Notes: generated by a model not told the origin, from the letters alone. A DNA stretch of 64,000 nucleotides from Epiperipatus broadwayi (GCA_028023455.1 JAQFVV010006272.1:3201127-3265126); one strand, 5' to 3'; shown: positions 1-15,043, counted from the stretch's first letter. Numbers and translations are program-made.

Positions 1-560
1 TTCTTAATGTCTTAATTAGTTCATCCAGAAAAGTTGTCATTCTTTTTGGGCACTGATGATGTTATATAGAATATAGAGTACCATTGTTGATGTTACACAG
101 TAGTTTCAATGTGGCTTAGGGCATAGATTATGGCACTGTCCACTTTTTTCTTCATGTTATCATTAAAGCAGACAATGACTGGTTCCAGAAAACTTCAGCA
201 CTAATCTCTGGATACTATTGCATCTACAGGTGTTTTGACATGTGAAATATTTTGTTGTCTAACCACACATAATCAATTGTTTTCTGCTCGATAAGATCAT
301 TATACTTGCTGTTATAAATGGAGTATTAAAATGTTTTTAACTTCACCAAGGCATGAAAGTCCAAACTATGGTTGAAAATAGTTTTATACAGTGGCCCCAC
401 TTCTCTTCATGGGATCACTGCAATTCAGATTCTTAAGTGAAGGCTTAGAATAGACTAAAAAAAATTGCTTAAAAGGTTTGTTTCTGACCTATTAAATACT
501 CCACTTGCTGTTGGTCACACTTATTGCTGTATGCAGCAGATGTTTTCCAAACAATATATT
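1..560. other. Unidentified stretch, less A+T-rich than its surroundings
   Basis: This segment is visibly richer in G and C than the DNA that follows it and has few long A or T runs, which suggests an old element or exon-like relic. I tried both strands in translation and found only short open pieces and no family I recognise. It runs off the left edge of the window, so a longer element may continue there. Confidence 0.3.
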
Positions 561-1594
561 TAGTAAAAGCAAGTTACAAGATTTCTTTACAGTAATATGT
601 TTTTGATAATCATTTTCTTTATTTCTTTCACAATATTGTGTAAATAAATAATTCTGCAGATAGTTTTAAATTATATTTTTTGATAACTAAGTGAACAAAA
701 TTTTTTTTATTCATTTTTAATTGTTAACAATAAAAAGAAAAAAAAATCATTACTGATTTTTAAAAATTAATTATAATTTTCTTAGTTTTATTAACCCATA
801 ATTTTTAATAGCATATTTAGATTTATAATTTAATTTACTATAAAAAATGGGCAATTTTTTTATTTAAAAATTTATTCAGAAGATAGATAAGAATTGGCAC
901 AAAATACTTAAATTTTTATAAGCTATGGAATTCAAATTTTTTGCACACATCAAAACTATTTTTTGTTTCTTTTTTTACAAGGTACAATTTCTTATTTTAT
1001 TGTTTGTAACTTATTACAAAGTAACTTTCCATTATAAAATATTTAATAGTAGAATTAAAATGTATAAACTAATTTCTTTTAATTTTTAAAGCAGTGTACT
1101 TAAGTGACATGTATGTTATATCCAGTATACACACATATATACATTACTATTGATGTACTTACTACTCTATTTATAAAAAAAATTTCTTAAAATTTTTTCA
1201 TGCAGCTTTGTAATATAACTAATCCAAATCAACTATCAGATTTGTTTTATTTACAAATCCCCTCCCTTTAAAATGAGATAATGGGAAAGTGTAACTTTCC
1301 CTATGATTACTGCCAAAATTTTACTTAATTTATTTCTATATCAATTAAAACATTTTAACCACTTTTTTCATATTGTTTTATTAATATATCAATATATAAA
1401 TAAACAGAACACACATGTCTATAATGTCCAGAGATTTGATTGAAATTAAATTGTAAAACAATAAATAGGATTTCACTTCTAGGATTTGTAAAAAATATTC
1501 AACCTTAGGATATTAAGATGTACAATGAAGCATGAACATTAGAAAGATTATCTCAGTTTGAATTCTGTTAAGCTACCACATCATAATAATAATT

Positions 1595-1596
<2 letters not shown>

Positions 1597-1669
<73 letters not shown>
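1597..1669. repeat. (AT)n microsatellite
   Basis: An uninterrupted AT dinucleotide run of about 72 bp. It is followed directly by a small hairpin (stem TTCTGGT/ACCAGAA at 1676-1682 and 1688-1694). The rest of 600-2450 is A+T-rich DNA in which I see no gene. Confidence 0.95.
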
Positions 1670-1671
<2 letters not shown>

Positions 1672-2830
1672 GACCTTCTGGTTTGGCACCAGAAATATTA
1701 TTTATAATTGTATGGTATTATATCAGGAACATCTGATATTATATTCTTAAAAAAAAAATGAAATAATGCAAAATTTTAAATTTTTTTTTATTTATGATTA
1801 AAACTATGATTAGAAGTACTTATAGGTGCAATTTAAAATTTATTAGATGTTTGGTAGCTTACTTTAGGGTATAATTAATGATAGGATGGGGGTGGTGGTT
1901 TGTTATAAACATAGTCAGTTCAGTTCAGTTGATGCTAATTTGTTTTGTTTGTTCACAAATAAATATTTAGACTTGTTTTGAATGATTCTCTAGTTCATTT
2001 GCTTTACATATTTTAATTTATAGTATAAACAGTGAAATATATTTCACTCATCATCATTAAAATAGCCATTTAATCATATCAGTTTAGTGTCTAATAGTGC
2101 ATTATTAGTAAATATTTCTGTATGTCAATATCATTATTCAACTTCATTTTTTATTCATATGTTTCATTAAATCATTAAATAACACATCTCATATTCAAAT
2201 ATTTAATTTCATAAATAATAGTGTTAAAAACCAGCTTAAGTACATTTTAAGTGAATTAATTGAGCATTGGATTAATGAATTATTAAACAATAATTATACT
2301 AGAAAATATTTTATTTATTAAAGCAATTGTTATTAGTTTATATTCTGTTGTTTTTAAAGTACAGAATATTTAATTCTTAGTTCAATTCAATATTAATATA
2401 TATATTTTTTTATTTATTTAAAAGACAGAATATTTTTTCCTCACTTTTCTTTTTTTTTCAAGACAAAGTTTCTTGCATAAATTAAGTGATTGTAATGGGA
2501 GGAGCAATTAGTATCTGTCTGATGATCTTTGAAATTTCAGATATCTTGAACTATTGGAGAGAAAAAGTGTGAGGTAATGTTATAAAAATCTATAAAATGA
2601 CTGCAACTACAACTACCTTCTAACCTTCTGACTACTAGGCTCTCCAACTACAACTACAAACTGCTAAGAGATCTTCCAATACTTTTCATTTTTTTAATAG
2701 TAGAATTTTTTTTCTTCCAAGGTTCAAACTGAAAGTAAAATATATTATTATTTCAAAGATATGTGTACTTAAACTACACTAAAAGATACGTTGGTCTTAT
2801 CTTTGGCTGACTATTTAAATTCTCCAACCA

Positions 2831-3283
2831 TTGTTTAAAATACATGTAAGTGCCTATACTATATTATTTAAGTTTAAATTGCCACTATTAAAAGTAAAAA
2901 TGCAAATGTATAATAGTATTATAAATTTGCCTAATTTAAACCTTAAATTGAATGGAAAAGAAGAAAGAAGAATGTATGTTTATTTGTCAAAATTATTTTT
3001 CTCAAGTTTTAATTATATTCTTAATGGAGTAATTGCAGCGTATGTAATTTGCAAAAAGTTATTAAACATTTTCAGAACTCTTTCTAAAAAAATTTATGCT
3101 AGTTATGAAGGAAGATTTAAAAGGATGCGTATGAATCTGTTAATTTTGTTGTCATTATTATTAGAACATTTTCATAATTATTTCAATTTTTACCTGTTTA
3201 AAAATACAAGACTGAATGTGCAATTGAGTGTATTATTAATATTTGCCTGTTTTTTCGGACTAATAGGAGAAATGAATTTATAA
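2831..3283 (+). CDS. Unexplained 150-codon open frame
   Basis: I do not recognise this protein. The open frame starts at a TTG codon; the first ATG is at 2900 and would give 127 residues. The product is rich in Leu, Asn, Phe and Lys, has a basic patch (around residues 88-100, with KIYASYEGRFKRMRM) and ends in a hydrophobic segment (about residues 130-147) that could span a membrane. In DNA this A+T-rich stop codons are frequent, so a frame of this length is unusual by chance: my rough estimate is about 0.01 expected in 64 kb. There is no TATA box, intron structure or neighbouring gene to support it. It may be an exon, a relic of a mobile element, or a chance frame. Confidence 0.25.
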   Translation: MFKIHVSAYTILFKFKLPLLKVKMQMYNSIINLPNLNLKLNGKEERRMYVYLSKLFFSSFNYILNGVIAAYVICKKLLNIFRTLSKKIYASYEGRFKRMRMNLLILLSLLLEHFHNYFNFYLFKNTRLNVQLSVLLIFACFFGLIGEMNL

Positions 3284-3829
3284 AATGGATGAATTATATC
3301 ACTCTACTTTATTAAATGCATTTTTCACTGTTGTGAAACTTTTCTGTCTAAAATATTGATCTCAAACTTATACAAATAAATATTATTAGCTAAAAAAAAT
3401 AACATATTCTGAATGGCTTTAAAATTTGAAATAAAATGTTTGAATATCCTAGGAATGAAGTATGAACTACTACTTTATTTGCATCGTAAAAATATAATGC
3501 TTAATTAATGAAATTTGTCATATATAATGTCAACAGCAATTCATCAGCTGATAACTGAGAACATTGAATTAGCTCTTAGGAATTAAAATAATATTTTGTT
3601 TTCTTGCAGGAATGTGTTTGTGTTATATATTCATCAATATTTATATTTGTGTGCAAATAATTATCATTATTAAAAGATGACCAAGGAACGTCATTCATAA
3701 ACTATTGATAAACTTTTTGTTTTTATAATCAAGAAAGAAAAAAGAAAAGAGAACTTTATTTATTTATTATTTAATAGACTTTAGACAGATAGTGATAATT
3801 TAAGGGTTGTTTTATTATTTTATTATCTT

Positions 3830-3866
3830 TATTATTATATGTATTATTATTATTATTATTATTCTA
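3830..3866. repeat. (ATT)n microsatellite
   Basis: Short run of TTA/ATT trinucleotides, with one GTA interruption near its start. Flanking DNA from 3290 to 4580 holds no recognisable gene. Confidence 0.9.
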
Positions 3867-4589
3867 GAACGTCTCACAAATGTACAGTATTAAGAAAAAG
3901 ATTGTACAAGGTAATTTTTTATTAGTTTAATATAAGTTTTACTGTGTATTAGATTATTATACATGTGCATGGTAAGAGATGGAGGAGTCCATGTAACGCT
4001 AATAGGGGTGATAGCTCTTCTTTAAAAGAAGCACATTAGATCTGTCCTTATATTATATCTATGCTTTTCCAATAAGTTTAAAAAAATTATTTTCAATAAT
4101 TATTTAACCTGAAATATAAAGTTTTATTATTTGTTTAAGCCAAATTTTTTGCTATAGATGTGTGCTAATATAAATGCACTATATAAAAATTATTTTGTCT
4201 TGTTTGCTAATAAAAATTATTGCTTTGTTTTCCAACCATTATTAGTATGATACCAAGTCCTAAATAGTATATTATCAGATATCAAATATTCTTTATTGCT
4301 TTTACAATTAATATTTGACATTTTGACAGTAGTTATTTGCTACTGGGATTTGAATTGTCTGTGTATTATTATGCTTGTATATGTGTGTCCATTATTAAAC
4401 TTAGCTATAATCATATGTTAATTGCAAGTACAAATGTTATATAATCAATCAGTTTCAGAAGAAGAGGATGGTCAATTGTTGTGGAAGGATTAGTGATTTA
4501 TTTAAGTGAATTATTGTTCTTTATTATGCTTGAATGGAAAAGTATTTTGTGGCTATACGTAGTAATGTTAGCAATATTTTATAATATTT

Positions 4590-4835
4590 ATGGGATGGAG
4601 TAATCTCTCCTCTTTATTATTTAAATATTTAAACATGGGTAGATTTCCTAATGTAGCATATGAGATTGTGTAATCCCTTCTTTCCTGTCTATTGAAGTGC
4701 TTTTGATAGGAGTAGATGAAATCCTCCAGTTTTGATATTATTTATGGGATCGAGAATCCTTTCTTTTTGTGTATTGAAGTATTTTGATAGGAGTAGATTG
4801 AATCCACCAGTTTTGATATTTGGTATTATGAATTA
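4590..4835 (+). repeat. Minisatellite, ~82-bp unit
   Basis: Two clear copies of an ~82-bp unit are seen. The shared core TTTTGATAGGAGTAGAT begins about 82 bp apart (the ATTGAAG landmark is at 4691 and 4773), and both copies end in CCAGTTTTGATATT. A more diverged third copy precedes them from about 4590 (GGGATGGAGTAATC..., compare GGGATCGAGAATCC). Confidence 0.75.
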
Positions 4836-5384
4836 AAGTATATAAAGTTAGGTATATTGTCTCCCTGATCATTTGGTGAAGAGATTTATTCCCACCAGTT
4901 TAGTTAGTCTCAGAAGTAGACTTGGGAGTTGTTATGTTGATATTTATCTAATTTGAATTGTAGAAATATTTTATCCCCATGTGTTCTTTGAATGTTTTTC
5001 CAGCTTATACTATAGCCAAGTGCCAGCTAATTTATTGATAAAAAGAAGAAAAAAGCAGAATAGATTTTCTTACAAAACAGCTGTAATAAAGTTAGTAATT
5101 AAAGCTTGATTGACAATTGCCTTCATCCATATTATAATCATATTATAACTTCATAAGCAAACCAATTATATTGATTAGAATTAATTATTTATTCTTTGAC
5201 ACACAGCATAATACAGACTCATGCATAAAGTGTTAATTTGAAAGATATAGAAAAATCCATTATTAATGTATAATTTTAATTATCATTTTAAAACATTTTT
5301 GTAGTAATAATTTAGGTCTCATATCATCAATTTTTATCATTCAATCATCATTTGATTAAGTAAGCAAGCAAAGATAAAATATAG

Positions 5385-5645
5385 TTAATGAATAGAATTG
5401 TTTATTTCTATTTTGGCAAAATAAAAATATAGTTATTTAATAGAATACTTATTTCAATGTTGCAAAGGCAAAATACATTTAATTAATGGAATTAGTTATT
5501 TCATTTTGCAAGATATAGTTTTATAAAAATACATTTAATTACTGGAATTATTTATTTTATTTTGCAAGATATAATTTGATAAGAATATGTTTGAAGTAAT
5601 GGAGCTATTTATTTCATTTTGCAAAACCTACTTTGATATTATTCT
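5385..5645 (+). repeat. Minisatellite with two unit lengths (46 and ~56 bp)
   Basis: About five degenerate A+T-rich units, each ending in a TTTTGCAA-like block. The GCA landmark falls at about 5416, 5462, 5508, 5564 and 5621, giving spacings of 46, 46, 56 and 57 bp. The unit therefore lengthens by about 10 bp part way through the array. Confidence 0.75.
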
Positions 5646-5649
5646 TAGG

Positions 5650-7010
5650 TTTCAAACCCCTTTACTTTAGTTATAGTTAATGTGCATTTGAAGTAAAATG
5701 CAAAATTTTAATTTTATTTTATAGTGTAATTAGAATATTTAATCTATGTTGTTCATCATAGGTTTATTAAGTTGATTGATAAATAAGTGTTATAAAACAA
5801 AATGTTGAACACAAGATAAATTTTGTAGTTAATTACTAGAAGTATAAAATTATATTTCTTCAATTGTATAGTTTTATCAGAAGTAGTTGATAACTAAAAA
5901 AACATTTTCTTTATAGTAAAATATATGGATTTAATTTTTGGTTCCTTATTTAATGTTACCAATATAAAGTGTTTCAAAAATCTATCAAGATGTTTTGATA
6001 GATAAAATGTGTTAATCTTGAAATTTAAGAGATAATGTTATGTTATTTATTCTTATGAAAATTGTAACTAGTGATGCTAAATACATCCATAATTTGTACT
6101 GATACCAAGGAGAAATAGATTAAATGTCTGCTTAGCTATTTTTCTTGTTTTGTTAATAAATATTTTATTACTCAAAATTTGTATTTAGAATTCTTTTATA
6201 ACATTCATTCGTTGTTTCATATTTCCACACATGCTCCCACATTTATTTTATTTAATGTGACATAATTGTATTTTCATTTAATTATAAGAAACCTCCAAAT
6301 ATGATGATATTGATTTCCTTGATCCAAACACTGTATGAGATGCCAATTATCTACTGATTGTCTAAAAAGTTTTATTATTTAGTAATTGTTTAGATGATGA
6401 ATTGAAATCAAAATGTACCCGATTTCTTGCATTATCTAACTGCCATTATTTAGTTAGGGTATTTATTAATTTATATTATTGTTTTCATAATATTAAATAA
6501 TAGTTATTGAGAGATAGAGATTTTAGATTAAGCCATGCCATAAACAGATTCCCCTGAGATCTTCAATTTTTTAATTCAGATCAAATAATAAATTCAGTTA
6601 ATTAGATTAGATTAGTGTGTAATTAATAATTTAGTAATGATAGGTTTAGGTTAAGTTCAGATCCAGTTAATTATACATTATAGTTTCTTAAATATTATAT
6701 TTTAGTTATTAGTGTAATTTTCTAATATGGTAGAGGTTGTTCAATGCATGTGGATGATGGGAGGAGGTGGAATATAGATTATAATTAGTTAATTTTAGTT
6801 GGTAGAATTTTACCAATTTAATTTTGTTTAGCATAGAATTTAATGATTGTTTTATTTTCTATTCATTACAATATTATCTCCCACATCTAATGTACATTGT
6901 ACACCTCATACACCTCTGTATCCCTCAGCTGAGTTAGTTTAAGGTGAAACTTTAATTAAGAGCCTCATAAGTAAATTTAGGATAAAGTTAGATTAATAGT
7001 TTATTCTATG
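5650..7010. other. A+T-rich DNA, nothing recognised
   Basis: No coding frame, RNA gene or repeat structure that I can support. Many TTA/TAA-rich words and short poly-A and poly-T runs. Confidence 0.6.
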
Positions 7011-7017
7011 ATCCATA

Positions 7018-7078
7018 GAATTGGCACTCCCGGGTATTTGTTAGCGATGGTGATCGGTGCTGAGGGGTTACAATATAT
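7018..7078. other. Small G+C-rich island
   Basis: About 55 bp containing GGCACTCCCGGG and GGTGATCGGTGCTGAGGGG in otherwise very A+T-rich DNA. It does not fold into an obvious tRNA. It could be a fragment of a SINE or another structured element; I cannot name it. Confidence 0.35.
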
Positions 7079-7079
7079 A

Positions 7080-8510
7080 TATAACCTTGCACTCTTTTGT
7101 GTTTTTCAAGAAATATTCCAATAGCAATTTGCTTTCTCTGAGCTTTCCAGGTGGTTGAGTAAACTATTTGAAAAAAAGTGTTGAGGAATATAATATCTCA
7201 TGTACATGGTCAAATCTTAATATATTATTTTAAGTTGAACATATCTAAACAAACTTTAATAAAAAAAATTGTTTTCATTCTCTGCAGAAATCAAGATAAC
7301 AATCAAATCTAAAACTTTTGAAATTATTACAATAACATAGAATATGATTAATAAAAATATTTTAAAAAAAGAACCAAAATACTACCCAAACCACTTAAGA
7401 CAATGATAGTATGGTAAAGATATTCTACTATTGAACTTTGCAAAAACTGATCTGGATTTAGTAAAAAAATTAAATCACAAACTAATTTTTTTGATAGACC
7501 TAAATTATATAATTTAATGAGAACGATATCATGGTCACCTTTATTAAATGCTTTTAATATGTTGAAATAAATAATGTAATAGAATTTCTATATAAAAATG
7601 CATCAGTATTTATAAAGATAAGTAAAGTTGGCCCAGATAATGTCAACTTAAAATCATCATCACAGTCTTTATCCCTAAAAGAAATAAGTTCGTTAAAAAG
7701 ACATATCTTAAGTTTACTCGGATCAACTATAAAACTTTCTTAAATCTAAATCATAAACTTTATAATACTAAGAAAACTTTCTTATACTAGATTCAAATTA
7801 AATCAATTAAATATCTTGAAAAATATTGTCTTTTTGAATGTATTTAAAGTCTGGGATTACATATTTTAATACCTATATAATAGGGGAAAAACAAGTTCTA
7901 CAGGCACCTCTATATATGTGGAAATATGCAATGATAACAGGGCATGACTTTAAACTGGAAAAGATTAAGATAACTTAGAAAAAAAGATAAACTGGAAGAA
8001 GAAAGACATTATACATTCAAACATTGTAAAACTTAATCATAAATATTAATTATTATAAAATCTATATATACAATGTATTAATGTGGCATAAATATGATTT
8101 GAAAATACTGAAGGTTTACTTGGCAAAAACATTATCATAATAAAATTACTGTGAAGTAAGAATCTTACTGCAAAACTCTCTAACTGAATCCAATCTATTA
8201 TTTATTAGCACATGTATTTGGGGGAGAGGACTTTATTTTTAAACATAAATATAAATTTGTAATAATAACTAATGGTATAATGTTTAGAAATTGAATTAAA
8301 TTAGGTCATGTGACATCTGACTTTATTTTTTTGTAATAAAAGATTTATATAATTTATATTTATAGATATCAAAAAAAAAGATAGTAGTAAAAGCATATCA
8401 ATGATAAAATACAAATAAAAACAAAACAAAATATATAATTGCTTCACATTAATATTAACTATACTACACAGATATCTAGTAAGCTGAATTATTTATTATT
8501 ATATATTTAT
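7080..8510. other. A+T-rich DNA, nothing recognised
   Basis: No open frame, repeat or RNA signal that I can support on either strand. Confidence 0.6.
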
Positions 8511-8512
8511 AT

Positions 8513-8575
8513 TTATCAGGCAGGATTTGAAATCCGAATCTTGTGATTGTTACAACATCTAAACAATTGCTAATG
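8513..8575 (-). repeat. Weak tRNA-like (SINE) fragment
   Basis: On the minus strand the words TTAGCAATTGTTTAGATG and GGATTTCAAATCC resemble a Pol III A box and B box at tRNA-like spacing. There is no clear tail or target duplication. A+T-rich flanks without genes continue to about 10.2 kb. Confidence 0.3.
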
Positions 8576-10237
8576 CATATAAAATTAGTATTATGTAACC
8601 ACTTTAGCATAAAAACAAACATGAATCACTGATCCTTATTGTAATGAAGTACTACAGGTATTCTTTATTTAATTCCATGGTATGATTACTTTTCACTCAA
8701 CATTAGACATCAAACATCATTTTCTCAAAATCTCGTTTTCCAGTTGTTTTCTGATTTATTAATTTTTCAAAATAGATCTTTTACCCTTTTATTATAAATA
8801 GGCTTACTAATTTATTGATATATATTTAATTTGTACAAACTAATTTATTTATTTTAAAAGATTAAAAATCACTTTGAAATTTTGTTGGATCATAATAGTC
8901 ACAATTTTCATTAGTTATTAAAATTAAAAAATTAAGTTACACATCATACTATAATTTTATTTTCTTATCCATTTTAATTTTTTTTTTAAAAAATGATTGT
9001 TTTTTTTAAACTATAATTATCTATTTTATCAATCCCAATCGTCTTCAATCTCATCCTTAGTGACTTATTTAATTATATAAGATTGGAAATTACTTATTTA
9101 GACCAAATACTTGCAGTACATTATAAAAATTCCTTTGTTTTATTCTTAACAAAATTGTAAGACAAGATGAATTTGAAATATAAATTGTATTCATGTCCAA
9201 AATATTATTACTTATTTTCAAACAGCTAAACTGCATGAAAGAGAATATATTAATTTTTAAGAAATTTTTTGTAAACACTAACTATAAATTATCATTGATA
9301 ATCTTAAAATATAAGAAAAAAATTACAATCGAATTATTTTTCTTATACAATTTTGATTTATTTTTTATTAACAATTTAGTTAAAAAGATAAATGATTTAT
9401 TTTGATTTTATCATTAATCTTTACATTTATGTAAATAATTAAATTTTAAAAAAAAAATTAAAACGTAATTGTTTGAAAGTTCTGAGCAAGGGAATCTTTT
9501 TTACAATTTACAGACATTTAATTTGTCCTCAGAATTCTAACAAACTTTTCATAATATCGACATTTTAAATTATAAGCTAAAATTGATTTATGAATTATTT
9601 TTTTTCGTTTTGCTCAAATAATTTCCAATTAGTAAGCGAGACAACCACAAGTCTTACAAATAATTCCAAAAAGTTCAAATCAATTATTCATTCCGTATAC
9701 CTGTATTATATATATTAATTTGAATTTTAAAATATTATCGATACTTTTCATTTAAATACTCATACACATGTTTTAAATTTTATATATTTTATTATAATTT
9801 TTTTAATCTAAATTTCGATTAATGTGATGCTTTAAAATATTAGTAAATATTGTAATTTTAATATATAAAGTAATGCATTTGTAGGGTAATTTTGAACAAA
9901 TAGCGAATCACTAAGCTTAGTATTATAAATTTGTTCTTCAAGAAATATCAGTTAAACCACAACTCAGAGCCAGAAGTGACAACTTGAAAACTCATCAAGA
10001 ATCATTAGTTATCAGATTCAATATTATGATACTTGTGAGTTTTCCTGTAAATCAAGATGGCAGCCCATATTTTTTATAAATTAACTGTTTTAACAACTAA
10101 GAAATGTTTACAAAAAAAATGCCAGCTATGAAATGTTGCATTTACTATATACATTTTATTTTTTATTACTGTTATTGTAAAAAAAAAAATATCATTGGGG
10201 AAAAATTAATTACAAATCACAAATTTCTTTTCTTTGA

Positions 10238-10247
10238 GGGGGGGGGG
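10238..10247 (+). repeat. G10 homopolymer
   Basis: A run of ten G followed by AGG, preceded by a T-rich stretch. It is one of four such runs in this window, all with G on the plus strand. Confidence 0.95.
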
Positions 10248-10507
10248 AGGTATTAACTTCATAACAGAAAAATTAGTCATGTTTTGAACCGTGACTTTCA
10301 AACTCACTTCATTTTTTTGGATCCATATCATTGAAAAACTGATGATGGCTTCTTCAAAGCACTTATTTGCCAATTTTGTTGCCATAATCATGTTGACTAT
10401 AAAATAATTCTGATACCTCATATGTAGAACTTTAAGCCAATTTAAACACCCAGAAGAAGGATGGGCAGAATACATTGCTGAATATATAATATTTAAATAC
10501 AAGTATA

Positions 10508-10550
<43 letters not shown>
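10508..10550. repeat. (TA)n microsatellite
   Basis: About 43 bp of pure TA dinucleotides. The minus-strand open frame across it is only a Tyr-Ile repeat and is not a gene. Confidence 0.95.
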
Positions 10551-10552
<2 letters not shown>

Positions 10553-10589
10553 CTAAGCTAGATGTAATTAGAGGAGATTTGTACACAAA

Positions 10590-10985
10590 CTTTTAAACTC
10601 TCTTTAATCATCCATTCTATCTTATACAACCAATGCACATGAACACATACATCTGAAAAAGATAAATGATCTCCAGTATATGTATTTCATGCTGAACAGT
10701 ATTTATCAATTGGATTGGATCATCATCTCTAACATGCACGCATATATTATAAGGGAATGGGCTTTTACCTGGTATGAAAATAGATTAAGTGGATCATTGC
10801 AATGAATAACAACAGTGTATATCTTTTTACATACACATTGATTTCATTCCTAGAAGAAGAGATATTAAGAAACAACTAAATATTAAATATATATCTAACT
10901 CACCTCATCCATGCCGTATTTCATTTTTTTATCCCGAATTTTGAACTCAGAGAGCGTAACAAGTATAAATCTAAGAAAAAGCACA
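10590..10985 (+). repeat. Dispersed repeat copy (family also at 38-39 kb and 63.5 kb)
   Basis: The part at about 10610-10760 matches 38220-38370 (ACCAATGCACATGAACACAT versus ACCAATACACATGATTAGAT, then the shared words GAAAAAGATA and AGTATTTATCA/AGTACTTATCA). The part at about 10845-10940 matches about 63580-63680, with the shared core TCACCTCATCC. Near its right end, GAATTTTGAACTCAGAGAG is a reversed B-box-like word, as at the ends of the 38-39 kb copies, so the family may be tRNA-derived. Confidence 0.6.
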
Positions 10986-11392
10986 AACTCCAAAGTTTAA
11001 AATTTATATATTGACTCTTAACTAATTAAAAAAAACAATCTCAGTTTGGGCAATTAAATGATATATTGCACAAACGTTCATTTAGAAATTAGAATGTTAG
11101 ATGATTTCCTGAATAATTAGTATGTAGTTATTTGTTTTATTTTAAAAAAAACTATACTATTTATAACTATTGTGTAACTATAAACAAAGTTATAATTAAA
11201 TCAGATTAAATTTATTTAAACGCACATTGATTACAGTAAGTAATATTTACTAAGGCTGTAAGACTCAAGAATATGCACTGAAAATATCAGATCAAAACAT
11301 ATATGGATTAGATAATTAATAAAATCTGAAAAATATTAGAGTTTGAAAGAATGATATTAAAAGTGATCTCAATCATAAATCAAGCTCAGACT

Positions 11393-13550
<2,158 letters not shown>

Positions 13551-13553
13551 CAG

Positions 13554-13631
13554 AAAATCATAGCTTGGAACTGTTTAATTATTTCACATGGTAAAATCAT
13601 AGCTTGGAACTGTTTAATTATTTCACATGGT
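13554..13631. repeat. Perfect 39-bp tandem duplication
   Basis: A 39-bp block starting AAATCATAGCTTGGAACTG is present twice back to back; the TAGCTTGGAA landmark is at 13561 and 13600. The near-identity points to a recent duplication by slippage or repair. Confidence 0.9.
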
Positions 13632-14225
13632 AAGATCTTATCATTATAGATATTATAATGCTTTAAATTAAAAATATATTTTATTATTATTATATGCAAT
13701 ATTTGTAGATTTGTGAGTATATGTCCAAAAGTTTTATATAATCTGTGTTAATGAATTGTTAAGTTTTTTTATTAATCCATTTAGTTTGTATATTCCAAAC
13801 ATAACACTTTTAATGTCCAACATGCTTGGAATATTCACAACCTTGAGAATTCATGCAATACACTGGGAAACATGCAGACATAGTGATAATAATTTGTACA
13901 TGATGGTTGAAAGTTAATAAGTTTTCCAAAAGTAAACTTTCTCTTCAGAAGATTTGGTACTGTAAATTTTTATTTTTATTTATTTTATTATTGAAACTAG
14001 AACAAATAAAATACTTTTGGAAAATCCTGGGTTTTAAATTATCATCATCATCATCATATTGGTTAATATCATGTATTTAAATTGAAATATTTTATTCCAA
14101 TTTTATTAATTCATTAAACTAGTATATTTATTTGACTCAAAACTTGCTGTTTGTATATTTTTGACTCCTAGTTGAAACCCAATTACCATTAAATATTTAC
14201 AGTTACAATATGAATGATATATTTT

Positions 14226-15043
14226 GCAGGTTCATCCATGCCTGATGTTGATTATGAATATACTTTTCTTGATATACTTATTACTAGAAAACAAAATAAT
14301 CTATCATTTTCACTTTTGAAAAAAAAATAGATACTTACAATTTTCATCTCATCATTATCCAATTCAGAGTTTTTCTGTAACCAAAATTCTTTTCACTAGA
14401 GAAATTAATCTTCAAGATAAATCACATCTGAAAGAATAAATAACTCATATAAAGAATGTTTTATTAACTAATGGTACTCATAATAAAAAGTTCACCAAGT
14501 CTTAATTCATGCATAAAATAATCAAAATAAGAAACAAAAAGAACCATTTATTAGGGATTTGTGTAAAAGGAACTACAGAATATATTTGATGTATTCTAAA
14601 ATACAACAGTATAAAACGATGTATACTATTTATCAAAAAATTATTACAATCATAACCAAGCCTAACAATTCAATTCTCCTTGAGGTTCATGGAGTTTATG
14701 AAATTTCATGTGGCATTAGTAAAGCTTTTTTCATAGATATGAGAAATCATCACATCAGTACTAAAAGAGATGAATATGCTAACACAATTTAAAAAAATAC
14801 ACATCATCATCAACACTCTCACTCCCTGCTATGAATTCACATCACAATATTGATTTTTCTAATACCAGGATTCTATCCAGATGTGACACTCTCTACCAAT
14901 ATAAGATCAGAGAAGTCATTGAGATATTAAAAAGACCAAATTGTATCAATAAACATGATGATACATGCAAGCTTCCTCCTATTTGGGAAATTTTTTTTTT
15001 GCTTTTTTTCACATTATATATGTTTTTTCTTTTGGTGAAACTT
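14226..15043 (+). pseudogene. Penelope-like element 1: end of RT plus GIY-YIG endonuclease (decayed)
   Basis: This is a broken 3' half of a Penelope-like retroelement, whose protein joins a reverse transcriptase to a GIY-YIG nuclease. After an HP-D-DYEYTFLD piece comes FLDILITRKQNNLSFSL (14270-14325), the post-palm block typical of these RTs. The nuclease begins near 14685 with GVYEISCG...KAFF, where the family has VYKIPC and a CGK-YIGET-like block; the second half of the GIY-YIG signature is lost. From 14833 the frame reads HHNIDFSNTRIL, then IREVIEILKRPNCINK and DDTCKLPPIWE, a close match to the usual C-terminal REAIEI-K...N...G-KLS-W block. Stops and frameshifts separate the blocks. The catalytic RT palm was not found upstream. 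A hairpin motif shared with element 2 follows at 15111. Confidence 0.85.

Noticed and set aside
9090-9405. Overlapping 62- and 70-codon frames on opposite strands
   Set aside because: Short, Lys/Asn/Ile/Phe-rich frames are expected by chance in this DNA and show no domain.
10206-10586. 126-codon minus-strand frame
   Set aside because: Its length comes partly from the (TA)n run; the remainder crosses a G-run and a dispersed repeat and has no protein-like features.
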